The position numbers and the translations under genes are program-made. A stretch of DNA of 64,000 bases from Pantoea rwandensis (GTDB lineage Bacteria > Pseudomonadota > Gammaproteobacteria > Enterobacterales > Enterobacteriaceae), in NCBI RefSeq assembly GCF_000759475.1, contig NZ_CP009454.1, positions 1,240,001 to 1,304,000 on the forward strand. Direction: 5' to 3'. This document shows positions 49,908-59,467 of the stretch, piece after piece; the first letter of the stretch is position 1, and every line of letters begins with the position of its first letter. The notes below the pieces were generated by a model, which was not told the DNA's origin, searched no databases, and saw only the letters and a program-made list of their open reading frames with translations.

Positions 49908-50493
49908 CGCGCATCGCATCCAGTAACAGCGTCAATGCTTTGCCACGGTGAGAAACAGCACGCTTTTCATCTTTACTCAGCTCTGCTGCGGTTTTGCCTA
50001 GTTCAGGAACATAGAAAATCGGGTCGTAACCAAAGCCGCCTTCACCTGCGGCTGCACGGGTAATTTCACCCGCCCAACTGCCGTGGAACACCAACGGTGT
50101 GGGATCTTCAGCATGACGCACATAAACCAGCACACAGTGGAACTGCGCCTGACGTTGCCCCTCCGGCACATTTTCTAATGCAACCAGCAGCTTATCGAGA
50201 TTTTGCTGATCGCTGGCGTCTTCACCGGCATAGCGCGCAGAGTAGATGCCTGGCGCGCCGCCGAGCGCATCTACCGCCAGACCAGAGTCATCGGCAATCG
50301 CTGGTAAGCCAGTGATCTGCGCCGCATGACGCGCCTTAAGAAGGGCATTTTCAATAAAGGTCAGGCCGGTTTCTTCCGCTGACTCAACGCCCAGCTCGGT
50401 TTGTGCCACGATATCGAGGCCGAAGGCCGCTAACAAATCGGCCAGTTCACGAACTTTGCCCGGATTACCGGTGGCGAGTACGACTTTTTGCAT
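49900..50493 (-). CDS. rdgB: dITP/XTP pyrophosphatase RdgB
   Basis: 197 residues (E. coli 197). The Ham1/ITPase family motif [14 protein letters not shown] at the N-terminus, then [28 protein letters not shown] and [10 protein letters not shown], and SHRGKAL near the end. It hydrolyses non-canonical purine triphosphates before they reach DNA. It follows yggT after only 20 bases; the E. coli yggU gene, normally between them, is not present. Confidence 0.95.
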   Translation of the reverse strand: MQKVVLATGNPGKVRELADLLAAFGLDIVAQTELGVESAEETGLTFIENALLKARHAAQITGLPAIADDSGLAVDALGGAPGIYSARYAGEDASDQQNLDKLLVALENVPEGQRQAQFHCVLVYVRHAEDPTPLVFHGSWAGEITRAAAGEGGFGYDPIFYVPELGKTAAELSKDEKRAVSHRGKALTLLLDAMRDA

Positions 50494-50513
50494 AACAGTT
50501 CCAGATTAACGAA

Positions 50514-51080
50514 TTACAGCAAATACCAGAGGCCTGGGAACAGGTCCATGCCGAGGAAATTCAGCGCGTACAGCACCAGAATCACAATCATGGCAGAGAA
50601 ATCGATGCCGCCCATCGCAGGCAGAATACGGCGAATCGGTGCCATCAGCGGTTCAGTCAGCTGAATCAACACGTAATCAATCGGGCCACGTCCCTGGCTG
50701 ATCCAGCTCATCAGTGAACGAATGATAATCACCCAGAACACCAGATAACCGGCGGATTTCACCAGTGACAGCAGGCCGACCAACAGATTGGTGGGATCCA
50801 CGGAGAATACGCCAACCTGAATTAACAGTAGCACCGGATATTTCAGGGTGGTCAGTACAAAGGCCAACACCAGCGAGGCCGTGTCAATCGGGCCTATTGC
50901 TGGCAGCACGCGACGCAGCGGTTTGATAATCGGCTGTGTAATCTTCACCACAAACTGTGACAGCGGGTTATAGAAATCACAGCGTGACCACTGCATCCAG
51001 ATGCGCAGCAGCAATACCATCACGTACAGGTCGATCAGCGTTTTGACTAAAAACGTCATTGTTAACATGAGGTTCCTCAA
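50514..51080 (-). CDS. yggT: YggT family membrane protein
   Basis: 188 residues (E. coli 188). Two YggT repeats, each with a pair of helices and the motif LLRIWMQWSRCDFYNPLSQFVVKITQPI / PIRRILPAMGGIDFSAM. An inner-membrane protein reported in osmotic or potassium-related phenotypes in some bacteria; precise role unknown. Directly abuts yggS (ends and starts at 51080/51081). Confidence 0.93.
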   Translation of the reverse strand: MRNLMLTMTFLVKTLIDLYVMVLLLRIWMQWSRCDFYNPLSQFVVKITQPIIKPLRRVLPAIGPIDTASLVLAFVLTTLKYPVLLLIQVGVFSVDPTNLLVGLLSLVKSAGYLVFWVIIIRSLMSWISQGRGPIDYVLIQLTEPLMAPIRRILPAMGGIDFSAMIVILVLYALNFLGMDLFPGLWYLL

Positions 51081-51788
51081 TTATTGTTGTGAAGGTCGCG
51101 CATAATCTCGCGCGCCAAATACGGCGGTGCCAATACGCACCATGGTGCTGCCTGCGGCGATTGCCGCATCCATGTCGTCGCTCATTCCCAGAGAAAGCGT
51201 ATCGACGTCAGGGTAATTCTGTTGCAGGGCGCGAAACGCGTCAGCCATCTGCTGGCATACCGCGAACTGTCGATCGTAATCAGGCTCCGGTGCCGGGATC
51301 GCCATCAATCCGCGCAAGCGCAGATGTGGTAATGCGGCTATCTGTGCCGCCAGCGCCGGAATCGCCTCCAGCATGATGCCAGATTTGCTGTTCTCGTCAC
51401 TGATATTTACCTGAATTAACACGTTAAGCGGCGGCAGCGCTGCCGGACGCTGATCGTTAAGACGTTGTGCGATGCGTTCACGATCCACGGTGTGACACCA
51501 GGCAAAATTCTCCGCCACCAGGCGGCTTTTATTGGATTGCAGCGGCCCGATAAAGTGCCACTGCAGATCAGGATGTGCGGCCAGCTCAGCCACCTTTTCA
51601 ACCCCTTCCTGTACGTAATTTTCACCGAATGCCTGCTGACCCGCAGCAATCGCTTCTGCGACTGCGCTCGCAGGTTTGGTTTTGCTCACTGCAAGCAGGG
51701 TAATTTCTTCTGGCGCGCGGCCGCAGCGTGCAGCGGCAGTGGCGATACGCTCACGCACTTGCTGTAGGTTGTGCTCAATGGAAGTCAT
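51081..51788 (-). CDS. yggS: PLP homeostasis protein YggS
   Basis: 235 residues (E. coli 234). Alanine-racemase-like TIM barrel binding PLP: Lys in LLAVSKTKPAS, then FGENYVQEGVEK, WHFIGPLQSNKSR, HTVDRER and SLGMSDDMDAAIAAGSTMVRIGTAVFG. It buffers free PLP and vitamin B6/amino-acid pools. It is divergent from yggR with only 16 bases between start codons, so the promoters must overlap coding DNA. Confidence 0.95.
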   Translation of the reverse strand: MTSIEHNLQQVRERIATAAARCGRAPEEITLLAVSKTKPASAVAEAIAAGQQAFGENYVQEGVEKVAELAAHPDLQWHFIGPLQSNKSRLVAENFAWCHTVDRERIAQRLNDQRPAALPPLNVLIQVNISDENSKSGIMLEAIPALAAQIAALPHLRLRGLMAIPAPEPDYDRQFAVCQQMADAFRALQQNYPDVDTLSLGMSDDMDAAIAAGSTMVRIGTAVFGARDYARPSQQ

Positions 51789-51804
51789 AGTCAGGAGAAG
51801 TTAA

Positions 51805-52797
51805 ATGGATTTGGATGAAGTTGTGGCCCTTAGTGTAAAGCATAACGCCGCCGATCTGCACCTTTGCAGCGGACATTTACCGCACTGGCGACGGCAGGGC
51901 GTGCTGGAGCCGATCCCTCATCAAACCGCATTGGATGGTGACTGGCTGGAAACCTTCTTGCAACAGTGGCTCAGCGGCGTGCAGCAGGATGAGCTGGAAG
52001 CGAGCGGGCACGTTGATTTTGCCATCACCCTGGAAAGCGGCGTGCGTTTGCGTGCCAACCTGTTTATGCAGCGCCACGGTTTATCGCTGGCGCTGCGCTT
52101 GATTGCCAGCCAGGCACCCAACATCAACCAGTTGCAACTGCCCGATGTGGCACAGCAATTGTTGCAGCAGGAAGAGGGGCTGATCTTAATCACGGGTGCC
52201 ACCGGCAGCGGTAAATCCACCACGCTGGCGGCGATGGTGGACAGCCTCAATCGCGAACAGGCACGCCACATTATTACGCTGGAAGATCCGATTGAGTTTG
52301 TGCATCACAGCCAGCGCTCGTTGATACAGCAGCGGGAAGTGGGTACACACACGGCGTCATTCCAGCAAGGATTGAAAGCGGCGCTGCGCGAAGACCCGGA
52401 TGTGATTCTGCTGGGTGAGCTACGGGACAGCGAGACCATTCGGCTGGCGCTGACGGCGGCAGAGACCGGGCATCTGGTACTGGCAACGCTGCACACGCGC
52501 GGTGCCACGCAAGCGGTGGATCGGCTGGTGGATGTGTTTCCAGCCGAGGAAAAAAACCTGGTGCGCACCCAGCTGGCGGGCAGTTTGAAAGCGGTGCTGG
52601 CGCAGCGTTTGGTGCCGGCAAAAAATGGCGGTCGGATTGGTTTGTTCGAGGTGCTGGTGGCCACGCCTGCGGTGGTCAATTTAATCCGCGAGGGCAAGAT
52701 GCATCAATTGCCTGGCGTGCTGCAAACCGGCGCGCAGGCAGGGATGCAGACGTTCGCGCAGAGCGAACAGGCACGTCAACAGGCGGGATTGATTTGA
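51805..52797 (+). CDS. yggR: PilT-like ATPase YggR
   Basis: 330 residues. Secretion ATPase of the type IV pilus retraction class: Walker A GATGSGKST, Asp box HIITLEDPIEFVHHS, Walker B LREDPDVILLGELRDSET and the His box AETGHLVLATLHT. Preceded by AGGAGAAG. In E. coli yggR is an isolated pilT paralogue; here too no pilus genes are next to it, so the partner machine must be elsewhere or lost. Confidence 0.93.
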   Translation: MDLDEVVALSVKHNAADLHLCSGHLPHWRRQGVLEPIPHQTALDGDWLETFLQQWLSGVQQDELEASGHVDFAITLESGVRLRANLFMQRHGLSLALRLIASQAPNINQLQLPDVAQQLLQQEEGLILITGATGSGKSTTLAAMVDSLNREQARHIITLEDPIEFVHHSQRSLIQQREVGTHTASFQQGLKAALREDPDVILLGELRDSETIRLALTAAETGHLVLATLHTRGATQAVDRLVDVFPAEEKNLVRTQLAGSLKAVLAQRLVPAKNGGRIGLFEVLVATPAVVNLIREGKMHQLPGVLQTGAQAGMQTFAQSEQARQQAGLI

Positions 52798-52836
52798 GTG
52801 TGTGCGAGTCGATTCAAAAGGGCGGGCATAATTTGC

Positions 52837-52868
52837 CAGGTGCGCATTCACGCGCACCTGGATTTTAT
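52837..52868. terminator. Terminator between yggR and ruvX
   Basis: Stem CAGGTGCGC / GCGCACCTG (52837-52845 and 52852-52860) with loop ATTCAC and the tail GATTTTATT on the plus strand, just before the convergent ruvX stop. Confidence 0.78.
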
Positions 52869-53285
52869 TCAATGCGTGTCGAACCAATCTTCCAGAATGA
52901 TCACCGCCGATTGTGAATCGACCTGACCTTTCTGCAATGCACGGAAGCCACCGCGTTCGAACAGGTCGGCGCGCGCTTCCACGGTGCTTAACCGCTCATC
53001 CTGCAACTCAACGCGCACGCCAAATCGGCCATGAATGCGATTGGCGAACTTGCGTGCGCGTTCGGTTAACGGCTGCTCGGTGCCGTCCATGTTCAACGGC
53101 AAGCCCACCACCACGTAATCAGGCTGCCACTCTTTCAGTAGCTTCTCAATCAGCTTCCAGTCTGGCGTGCCGTCTTGCGCTTTAAGCGCGGTCAGAGCGC
53201 GTGCGGTGCCGGTCAGCTGCTGGCCAACAGCCACGCCGATGCTTTTGGTGCCGAAATCGAAGCCCAGTAAAGTTTCACTGGCCAT
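52869..53285 (-). CDS. ruvX: Putative pre-16S rRNA nuclease / resolvase RuvX
   Basis: 138 residues (E. coli YqgF 138). RNase H-like fold: [15 protein letters not shown] with the first catalytic Asp, [26 protein letters not shown] and the last acidic residue in [13 protein letters not shown]. It is implicated in processing of the 16S rRNA 5' end. Shares one base with the yqgE stop, as in E. coli. Confidence 0.94.
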   Translation of the reverse strand: MASETLLGFDFGTKSIGVAVGQQLTGTARALTALKAQDGTPDWKLIEKLLKEWQPDYVVVGLPLNMDGTEQPLTERARKFANRIHGRFGVRVELQDERLSTVEARADLFERGGFRALQKGQVDSQSAVIILEDWFDTH

Positions 53286-53848
53286 CAGGCGTGCCCTGCG
53301 TCGCTGGTCATATTATGAATATCAATGCCCATGCTGCGCGCAGCTTCGCGCCAGCGTTCGGCGATTGGCGTCTGGAACAGAATATTGCTGTTCGCCGGGG
53401 TGGTCAGCCAGGCATTTTCCAACAGCTCGTTCTCCAGCTGATCTTTCTCCCATGCGCAGTAACCTAACGCTACCAGCACGTTATCAGGCTGTTCTGCGGT
53501 GCCGATCGCTTCCAGCACATCCCGTGAAGTGGTGATCACGGTGTTATCAGAGATACGGATACTGGAAGAGTAAATTTTCTGGGCCGAGTGCAGGATAAAG
53601 CCGCGATCTTCCGCCAGCGGGCCGCCAGCGAACACCGGCTTGTCCAGCTTAATGGCAGGGTCACGTTCTGTTGGGCTGATTTTAAGTTTCTTCAGAATGC
53701 CTTCGACCGTCAGGTTTTCCATCGGCTTATTCACGATCAAGCCCATGGCGCCATCTTCATTGTGCTCGCAGATATACACCACCGAGCGTTTGAACAGCGG
53801 GTCCTGCAGCGACGGCATCGCAATCAAAAAATGGTGCTGTAAATTCAT
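53285..53848 (-). CDS. yqgE: YqgE/AlgH family protein
   Basis: 187 residues from the ATG at 53848, which gives the E. coli N-terminus [19 protein letters not shown]; the frame runs 14 codons further upstream without a good start. UPF0301 family blocks [41 protein letters not shown] and [18 protein letters not shown] are intact. Function unclear. Coupled to ruvX. Confidence 0.94.
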   Translation of the reverse strand: MNLQHHFLIAMPSLQDPLFKRSVVYICEHNEDGAMGLIVNKPMENLTVEGILKKLKISPTERDPAIKLDKPVFAGGPLAEDRGFILHSAQKIYSSSIRISDNTVITTSRDVLEAIGTAEQPDNVLVALGYCAWEKDQLENELLENAWLTTPANSNILFQTPIAERWREAARSMGIDIHNMTSDAGHA

Positions 53849-53930
53849 TCTCACTCGTATACCAAAAATAACCGGCGCGGCCGCAGCCACGTCGGTTTTG
53901 GGTTCTCACGGCGCTTACACGCCGTTGACA

Positions 53931-54875
53931 TCAGCCCAGGCGTTTCTCAATGGCATCCATCAGCATGCCGGTGATCGAGATCGGGAATGCAGCCTCGATT
54001 TCACGCACGCAGGTTGGGCTGGTTACGTTAACTTCGGTGAGTTTATCACCAATGATGTCCAGACCGACAAAAATCAGCCCTTTAGCTTTCAGCGTTGGAC
54101 CCACGCGACGGGCGATTTCCCAGTCGCTATCACTCAACGGGCGTGCTTCACCGCGGCCACCCGCTGCAAGGTTACCACGGGTTTCGCCACCCTGTGGGAT
54201 ACGCGCCAGGCAGTAAGGCACCGGCTCACCATCCACCACCAGCACGCGTTTATCGCCATCTTTAATCGCTGGCAGATAGTTTTGCGCCATGCAGAAGTTC
54301 TGGCCGTGGTTGGTCAGGGTTTCGGTGATGACGCCAAAGTTCGGGTCGTCCTGCTTCACGCGGAAGATCGAGGCACCGCCCATACCGTCCAGCGGCTTCA
54401 GGATCACATCACCGTGCTCCTGCCAGAAGGCACGCAACTGCTCTTTGTTGCGGGTCACCAGCGTATCTGGCGTCAGGTCGGCGAACCACGCGGTGTAAAG
54501 CTTCTCGTTACAGTCACGCAGGCTCTGCGGTTTGTTGACGATCAATGTGCCTTGCTCTTCTGCACGTTCCAGCAGGTAGGTGGCATAGATGAATTCGGTA
54601 TCGAACGGCGGATCTTTACGCATCAGCACTACGTTGAGATCGGCCAGCGGGATCACCTGCTCACTGCCTAACTCATACCATTTGTCGTAGTTTTGCTCCA
54701 CGCTCAGCAGGCGCGTGCGGGCGTAGGTCACGCCACCGCGCAGGGAGAGATCGCCCATCTCCATGTAATGAATTTCGTAACCACGGCGCTGTGCTTCCAG
54801 CAACATGGCGAAGCTGGTGTCTTTTTTAATGTTGATGGACGAAATTGGGTCCATAACGATGCCAAGCTTAATCAT
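53931..54875 (-). CDS. gshB: Glutathione synthetase GshB
   Basis: 314 residues from ATG 54875 behind GAGGAGAGAATA (E. coli 315). ATP-grasp enzyme: IKLGIVMDPISSINIKKDTSFAMLLEAQRRGYEIHYME, VLMRKDPPFD, DVILKPLDGMGGASIFR and RVLVVDGEPVPYCLARIPQGGETRGNLAAGG. It joins gamma-glutamylcysteine and glycine. Lies between rsmE and yqgE in the conserved E. coli order. Confidence 0.95.
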   Translation of the reverse strand: MIKLGIVMDPISSINIKKDTSFAMLLEAQRRGYEIHYMEMGDLSLRGGVTYARTRLLSVEQNYDKWYELGSEQVIPLADLNVVLMRKDPPFDTEFIYATYLLERAEEQGTLIVNKPQSLRDCNEKLYTAWFADLTPDTLVTRNKEQLRAFWQEHGDVILKPLDGMGGASIFRVKQDDPNFGVITETLTNHGQNFCMAQNYLPAIKDGDKRVLVVDGEPVPYCLARIPQGGETRGNLAAGGRGEARPLSDSDWEIARRVGPTLKAKGLIFVGLDIIGDKLTEVNVTSPTCVREIEAAFPISITGMLMDAIEKRLG

Positions 54876-54965
54876 TATTCTCTCCTCAAAGGGGGATTTC
54901 TTGCCCCGTTCCGTGACAGCGCTGCGGCTTTTCACGTGCGTAGTTTTACAACCCGAAAGTATCCC

Positions 54966-55697
54966 TTAACCGAGGTCACCAAACCTCACCTGAAGTGCCG
55001 TAATGGCCGTGAGCGCAGTGGTTTCTGTGCGCAGCACGCGTGGGCCTAACAAAATATCGGTGAAACCCTGCTGCGCCGTCATGGCAATTTCGTCCGCTGA
55101 GAGACCACCTTCCGGACCAATTAGCAGGCGAACACGTTCAACCGGCTGCGGCAGGGTGTTAATACTGTGACTGGCACGTGGATGCAGATTAAGCTTTAAG
55201 CCACTCTCCTGCTCAGCACACCAGGCTTCCAGCGTCATCGCTTCACGGATTTCCGGCACACGATTACGGCCGCACTGTTCGCAGGCGGCAATCGCAATTT
55301 TTTGCCATTGCTGAATCTTTTTCGCCAGTCTTTCAGCATCCAGCTTTACGCCGCAGCGCTCCGAAAACAAGGGTGTAATGACGTTCACGCCGAGTTCGAT
55401 CGATTTCTGGATGGTGAATTCCATTTTTTCGCCGCGCGACATCACCTGCCCAAGATGGAGATGGAGCGGAGATTCACGGTCATCAGGCTGACTGGCAAGG
55501 ACCCTTACTTTTACACGCTTTTTATCAGCCTGGGTGATTTCGGCGTTAAAAGTCAGATTACTGCCATCAAACAGCTCAATTTGTTGACCGGCGGTCATGC
55601 GCAGCACGCGCCCGACGTGGTTAGCGGCATCTTCATCGAGGAAGACTTCACTGTTAACTTCAAGAGGTTCGGGATGATAAATGCGAGGTATGCGCAT
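54966..55697 (-). CDS. rsmE: 16S rRNA m3U1498 methyltransferase RsmE
   Basis: 243 residues from ATG 55697 ([12 protein letters not shown]), matching E. coli length 243; the frame is open another 52 codons upstream. SPOUT-class knot methyltransferase: [51 protein letters not shown] and [16 protein letters not shown]. It methylates U1498 in 16S rRNA. Confidence 0.95.
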   Translation of the reverse strand: MRIPRIYHPEPLEVNSEVFLDEDAANHVGRVLRMTAGQQIELFDGSNLTFNAEITQADKKRVKVRVLASQPDDRESPLHLHLGQVMSRGEKMEFTIQKSIELGVNVITPLFSERCGVKLDAERLAKKIQQWQKIAIAACEQCGRNRVPEIREAMTLEAWCAEQESGLKLNLHPRASHSINTLPQPVERVRLLIGPEGGLSADEIAMTAQQGFTDILLGPRVLRTETTALTAITALQVRFGDLG

Positions 55698-55771
55698 GCG
55701 GTTCCTGCCAGCGTTATGCCGTGTCATCGGACACGGCCCAATCGGAAAAAAGCTAGTGTAGGGTAGCGCTT

Positions 55772-56479
55772 TTAGCGCTGGCAAGCCTGTTGTACATAGG
55801 GATTGTGATTTCCCTGCACCTGCGCGATGCGGTTGTCGCGTTCGCACTCCCATTGGCTTACCGGATATTGCTTGTTCCAGGCGGTAAACAACTGGGTCTG
55901 CTGGCGTGACAGACGCAGCTGATATTGGTCACGCATGTAGAAGTAGGTGCGGGCGATGGCGCCGCGTGCACGCTCGGGTGGCTGCGCCAGCTTCTGCTTG
56001 AAATCGACTTTCATTGCGCACTGACCATATTGCGCGTCGCCGCCATTCCACTGACTGTACTGGAAATTATTGCGATCGCCATTCACTTCACCAATCGCTG
56101 GCTGCAGATTATGCAGGTCGCTTTCAATGCGGCGGTAATCGGCATCTTTACTGCATTTTTTACGACCGCCGTTTTGCCAGCACTGGCGCTGATGGCCGAA
56201 CTCCCATGCCGGCATCACATGTTCCCACTCAATACGTTCAGCGCGATTGGCATTTTTACGGACGCTGTAGCCGCAGCTACTGAGATCGGGCACGCCTTTC
56301 TTGCCGTGCCAGCTGATTTTGCAGCCGCAGTAAAATTCTGCCGGAGCATCGGCATTGATCTGCGCGGCGACCACTTTGGCCTGCTGGAAGTTATTTTGAT
56401 TGTAGTGGGTAATGCTGAGGCTGAAGGCGCTAATGGGGGCAACTAATAAGGAGAGTAACAACAGCGTTTTGCGAGACAT
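55772..56479 (-). CDS. endA: DNA-specific endonuclease I (EndA)
   Basis: 235 residues (E. coli 235) with a signal peptide ([17 protein letters not shown]), so periplasmic. Endonuclease I fold with the beta-beta-alpha metal site in [14 protein letters not shown] and [19 protein letters not shown]; pairs of Cys (CGCKISW, SSCGY, QRQC, KKCS) support disulfides. It cuts double-stranded DNA non-specifically. Own unit between rsmE and sprT. Confidence 0.94.
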   Translation of the reverse strand: MSRKTLLLLSLLVAPISAFSLSITHYNQNNFQQAKVVAAQINADAPAEFYCGCKISWHGKKGVPDLSSCGYSVRKNANRAERIEWEHVMPAWEFGHQRQCWQNGGRKKCSKDADYRRIESDLHNLQPAIGEVNGDRNNFQYSQWNGGDAQYGQCAMKVDFKQKLAQPPERARGAIARTYFYMRDQYQLRLSRQQTQLFTAWNKQYPVSQWECERDNRIAQVQGNHNPYVQQACQR

Positions 56480-56555
56480 ATTCCAAAAATTACCTGATGC
56501 GTAAAAAGGCGGCAGGGTAGCAGAATGGCGCAGGATGGGATATCAGATAAACGGA

Positions 56556-57068
56556 TTAACCTGCTGAAAATTCACCAGGTTGCAGCAGAGTACCGCATTG
56601 CACGCAGCGGTATTCACTTTCACCCCGTAACACGCGGTTGTGACGGCGCACGGTGAGCTGGTGCTGCTGACAGCGGCAGCGATAGGGGAAGGTGTTGCTG
56701 CGCACCGAAGCGATTTCGAACTGATGGGTACGACGCGCGGGAACGCCGAGCACGCTCTCCATCATCCACTTCCACTCTTTGCCGTGCGGCGGCACGCGAC
56801 CAAAGGTTTTCCATACCAGCAGGTGCGCCAGCTCGTGCGGCACCACCTCATCCACAAAGGCCTGCTGATTCTCCAGCAATAGCACCGGGTTGATGCGAAT
56901 CTCCCATTTCTCCAGCCAGGCCGTACCGGCAGCGGTACCGCGCTGCTGATACACCAGCTTCGGCTCGTCATAGTGACGCTCCAGCTTTTCATTGGCGAGC
57001 TGCAAATGGTGACGCAACGAGCGCATCACGGCTTGTTGCAGGGCAATGGGAAGGCGAGGTGTTTTCAT
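56556..57068 (-). CDS. sprT: SprT family zinc metalloprotease-like protein
   Basis: 170 residues from ATG 57068 (E. coli 165). The zinc site [22 protein letters not shown] is intact with the third His, and a C-terminal zinc ribbon is visible (CRCQQH and CVQCG). SprT proteins resemble the protease part of SPRTN; the role in E. coli is little known. The next upstream gene on this strand is galP, separated by a terminator. Confidence 0.92.
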   Translation of the reverse strand: MKTPRLPIALQQAVMRSLRHHLQLANEKLERHYDEPKLVYQQRGTAAGTAWLEKWEIRINPVLLLENQQAFVDEVVPHELAHLLVWKTFGRVPPHGKEWKWMMESVLGVPARRTHQFEIASVRSNTFPYRCRCQQHQLTVRRHNRVLRGESEYRCVQCGTLLQPGEFSAG

Positions 57069-57118
57069 GCCGGGCAGGATAACCTGGTACGCACAAATGC
57101 GCACCTGACGAAACGCAC

Positions 57119-57147
57119 AAAAAAAGGGCCGCCAATCGGCAGCCCTT
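57119..57147 (-). terminator. Terminator of galP
   Basis: On the minus strand the stem AAGGGC-x-GCC / GGC-x-GCCCTT (57124-57133 and 57138-57147) is followed by seven T, 17 bases after the galP stop. Confidence 0.85.
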
Positions 57148-57164
57148 CGTATCGCTTATCGACC

Positions 57165-58559
57165 TTATTGCTGGCCGATATCGCGCAGTTTTTTGCCTTT
57201 CATCAGGTTGCGCTCGATGTGTTCCAGCGAGACGTTTTTGGTCTCGGGAATCAGCGCTATGGTCAGCAGGATAAAGAACACGTTCAGACCTGCGTACACC
57301 CAGAAGGTCGGCGCGTTGCCCAGCGTGTTGAGCATGGTCAGGAAGGTGGCACCGACGATCATGTTGGCAATCCAGTTGGTTGCGGTCGATACGGTGATAC
57401 CAAAATCGCGGCCTTTCAGCGGCTGAATTTCTGAACACAGTACCCAGATCAACGGACCCGCAGACATCGCAAAACCAACGATGAACATCAGCAGCATGGC
57501 GACAGCAAAGTACTGTGCGGATGCAGAGTTGATGCCGATGTGCAGCATGGTACCGAGGATACCCATACCGGCAGCCATCACGATAAAGCCCAGCACCAGC
57601 GTCGGTTTACGGCCCCAGCGATCCACCAGGCCAATCGCAATAAAGGTCGCCAGTACGTTGACCAGACCGACAATGACGGTGCCCCACATCTGCTGAGTGG
57701 TATTAGCGAAGCCCGCAATCTCAAAGATTTTTGGCGCGTAATACATGATGACGTTCATACCGGTGAACTGCTGCATCACCTGCAACAGCACACCCAGGAA
57801 CACCGCACGGCGGAAGTTACTGTTGCTCTGGAACAGCTGCCAGCCAGACTGTTTAATCTTCAGGCTTTCACGAATCTCATCCAGTTCACGTTTAGCTTGT
57901 TCGCTGGTATCACGCAGACGAGCCAGCACGCGTTCTGCACTGCGGAAATCGCCTTTCGCCGCCAGCCAGCGTGGGCTGTTTGGCAGGAAGAATACGCCCA
58001 CCAGCAGCAGCACTGCCGGAATGGTGATGATGCCCAGCATCCAGCGCCATGCGCCAGCGTCACTGAAAGCGGTATCAGACAGATACGCGCCAAGGATACC
58101 GATGGTGATCATCAACTGATACAGAGAAATCATGCTGCCACGAATCTTTTCCGGTGCGATTTCAGAAAGATACAGAGGAGCAGTGTAAGACGCGACACCC
58201 ACGGCCAAGCCGAGCACCACACGTGCAGCAATCAGCATGTCCGGGCTAACCGCCATGGCTGACCACAGTGAACCGATCACGAACAGAATCGCACCCGCCA
58301 TCAGGCTCTTTTTACGGCCGAGATGTGAAGACATCCAGCCGCTACCAATCGCACCGACAGCCGCACCGAACATCATTGAGCTGACAATCCACTCTTGCTC
58401 ATGTGCAGTCACGTTGAAATCTTTGGCGATGAAGGGCAGGGCACCAGCGATAACGCCGATATCCAGACCAAACAGCAGGCCGGCCAGAGCCGCTAAGAAG
58501 CAGACAAACAAGGTCATCATCTTGTTCGACGTTCTGCTCTTATGAGTATTACCAGGCAT
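57165..58559 (-). CDS. galP: Galactose-proton symporter GalP
   Basis: 464 residues (E. coli 464). Sugar porter of the MFS with 12 helices; [27 protein letters not shown], the loop [42 protein letters not shown] and [18 protein letters not shown] agree almost residue for residue with E. coli GalP. It imports galactose and glucose with protons. The upstream region carries CRP and GalR sites, so regulation as in E. coli is expected. Confidence 0.95.
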   Translation of the reverse strand: MPGNTHKSRTSNKMMTLFVCFLAALAGLLFGLDIGVIAGALPFIAKDFNVTAHEQEWIVSSMMFGAAVGAIGSGWMSSHLGRKKSLMAGAILFVIGSLWSAMAVSPDMLIAARVVLGLAVGVASYTAPLYLSEIAPEKIRGSMISLYQLMITIGILGAYLSDTAFSDAGAWRWMLGIITIPAVLLLVGVFFLPNSPRWLAAKGDFRSAERVLARLRDTSEQAKRELDEIRESLKIKQSGWQLFQSNSNFRRAVFLGVLLQVMQQFTGMNVIMYYAPKIFEIAGFANTTQQMWGTVIVGLVNVLATFIAIGLVDRWGRKPTLVLGFIVMAAGMGILGTMLHIGINSASAQYFAVAMLLMFIVGFAMSAGPLIWVLCSEIQPLKGRDFGITVSTATNWIANMIVGATFLTMLNTLGNAPTFWVYAGLNVFFILLTIALIPETKNVSLEHIERNLMKGKKLRDIGQQ

Positions 58560-58622
58560 AATGCCTCCGAAGTTTATCTATCATTGTTTTTATCAATGTT
58601 ATGAAACCTGCCGACGGAAAAA

Positions 58623-58638
58623 AGTGAGGATGATCACA
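58623..58638. promoter_or_regulatory. CRP site upstream of galP
   Basis: AGTGA-GGATGA-TCACA matches the CRP consensus TGTGA-N6-TCACA at 9 of 10 positions, about 65 bases from the galP start. Confidence 0.75.
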
Positions 58639-58641
58639 TCA

Positions 58642-58657
58642 GTGTAATCGGTTACAC
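58642..58657. promoter_or_regulatory. GalR/GalS operator, proximal
   Basis: GTGTAATCGGTTACAC is a full match to the GalR operator pattern GTGNAANCGNTTNCAC, four bases from the CRP site. Confidence 0.85.
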
Positions 58658-58844
58658 ACGCTGAAACCCTGCAATCCAGCATTTTCCGCCTGAAGTAGTT
58701 ACGTAACCAGTAAGGTATAGCACCCTTTAAGTTTCTGACATCTCTCTAAATATCGGCTATCAGACGACGCTGAAAATAACGCATTTTAATGCGAATAACT
58801 ACGCTGAAAATTCTCTAAATGACAGATTACAAAAGGTTTTCAAA

Positions 58845-58860
58845 ATGTAATCGTTAACAC
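58845..58860. promoter_or_regulatory. GalR/GalS operator, distal
   Basis: ATGTAATCGTTAACAC differs from the GalR pattern at two positions. Its centre is about 203 bases from the proximal operator, a spacing that could allow looping. Confidence 0.6.
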
Positions 58861-59013
58861 TTTGTTGTAAACAGAGAAAATGAAGTGTAGACGGCGGGGA
58901 AAAATGTGCTGGCTGGTTAACGGGCGAGGTATCAGAAGACATGAAGAGCCCCACTCATGAGGGAGTGTTGGGCAAACCATTGCAGTTTTGATGAGCCGAC
59001 AGCAGGGGCAGTT

Positions 59014-59046
59014 AAAAAATGCCAGTCAGGTTTAACTGGCTGGCAT
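59014..59046 (-). terminator. Terminator copy 1, after immunity gene
   Basis: ATGCCAGTCAG / CTGGCTGGCAT stem (59019-59046) with six T on the minus strand. It closes the toxin-immunity unit and is nearly identical to the metK terminator at 60059-60092. Confidence 0.85.
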
Positions 59047-59083
59047 GACGCAATAAGCGGACCCTATACAGAGAAATACGGGG

Positions 59084-59467
59084 TTAATTAATTGAATAAC
59101 TCAGGGAGTACGGGCCGGATTTGTTTTCCATACCGTATACCTTACCGCTGTAATCAACATGTATCCTGTCGCCATCTACCGCAACAGAGGATATTGTTCC
59201 TCCCCCTGTCAGGAATGGGAATTCTGCGTTTAGCGCCTTCACATCGGCGCCGCCATTATTATGAAAGTAATAACGGAAAACAGTTGGCACTGTTGCCCCA
59301 CCATCATTGTTTTGCGTAGTGTAAAGCCATAGTTCCGCACTGACCTGCCGCACACTCTGAAGTGAATCATTCGCGCGGGGATCTGGTTGATAAGTAAACC
59401 AAACGAAAGCCAATAGCATGATCGTGATTAGCCAGTGGATACCATTAATAACCGTTCTGGCGCGCAT
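59084..59467 (-). CDS. Probable immunity protein, membrane-anchored
   Basis: 127 residues from ATG 59467, which overlaps the toxin gene end by 23 bases; the frame is open much further upstream but that part is a shadow of the toxin gene. One N-terminal helix (about residues 9-26, GIHWLITIMLLAFVWFTY) is followed by a ~100-residue domain with beta-rich, Tyr- and Asn-containing sequence (RYYFHNNGGADVKALNAEF, VYGMENKSGPYSLSYSIN), placed in the periplasm by the topology. I recognise no family. Overlap with a toxin gene, small size and anchor are typical of immunity genes; a periplasmic domain would mean the toxin acts in that compartment. Function is inference. Confidence 0.65.
   Translation of the reverse strand: MRARTVINGIHWLITIMLLAFVWFTYQPDPRANDSLQSVRQVSAELWLYTTQNNDGGATVPTVFRYYFHNNGGADVKALNAEFPFLTGGGTISSVAVDGDRIHVDYSGKVYGMENKSGPYSLSYSIN

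Larger units (their letters stand above)
58560..59083. other. galP promoter region and toxin-immunity 3' flank
   Basis: About 524 bases. Near galP it contains the CRP site (58623-58638) and two GalR operators (58642-58657, 58845-58860). Its distal end holds the first copy of the duplicated terminator (59014-59046). No other gene is seen. Confidence 0.6.

Noticed and set aside
53640..54671. 343-codon plus-strand frame opposite yqgE and gshB
   Set aside because: Antisense to two conserved genes; the length arises from codon bias.
57540..58262. 240-codon plus-strand frame opposite galP
   Set aside because: Shadow of galP, which is nearly identical to the E. coli protein.
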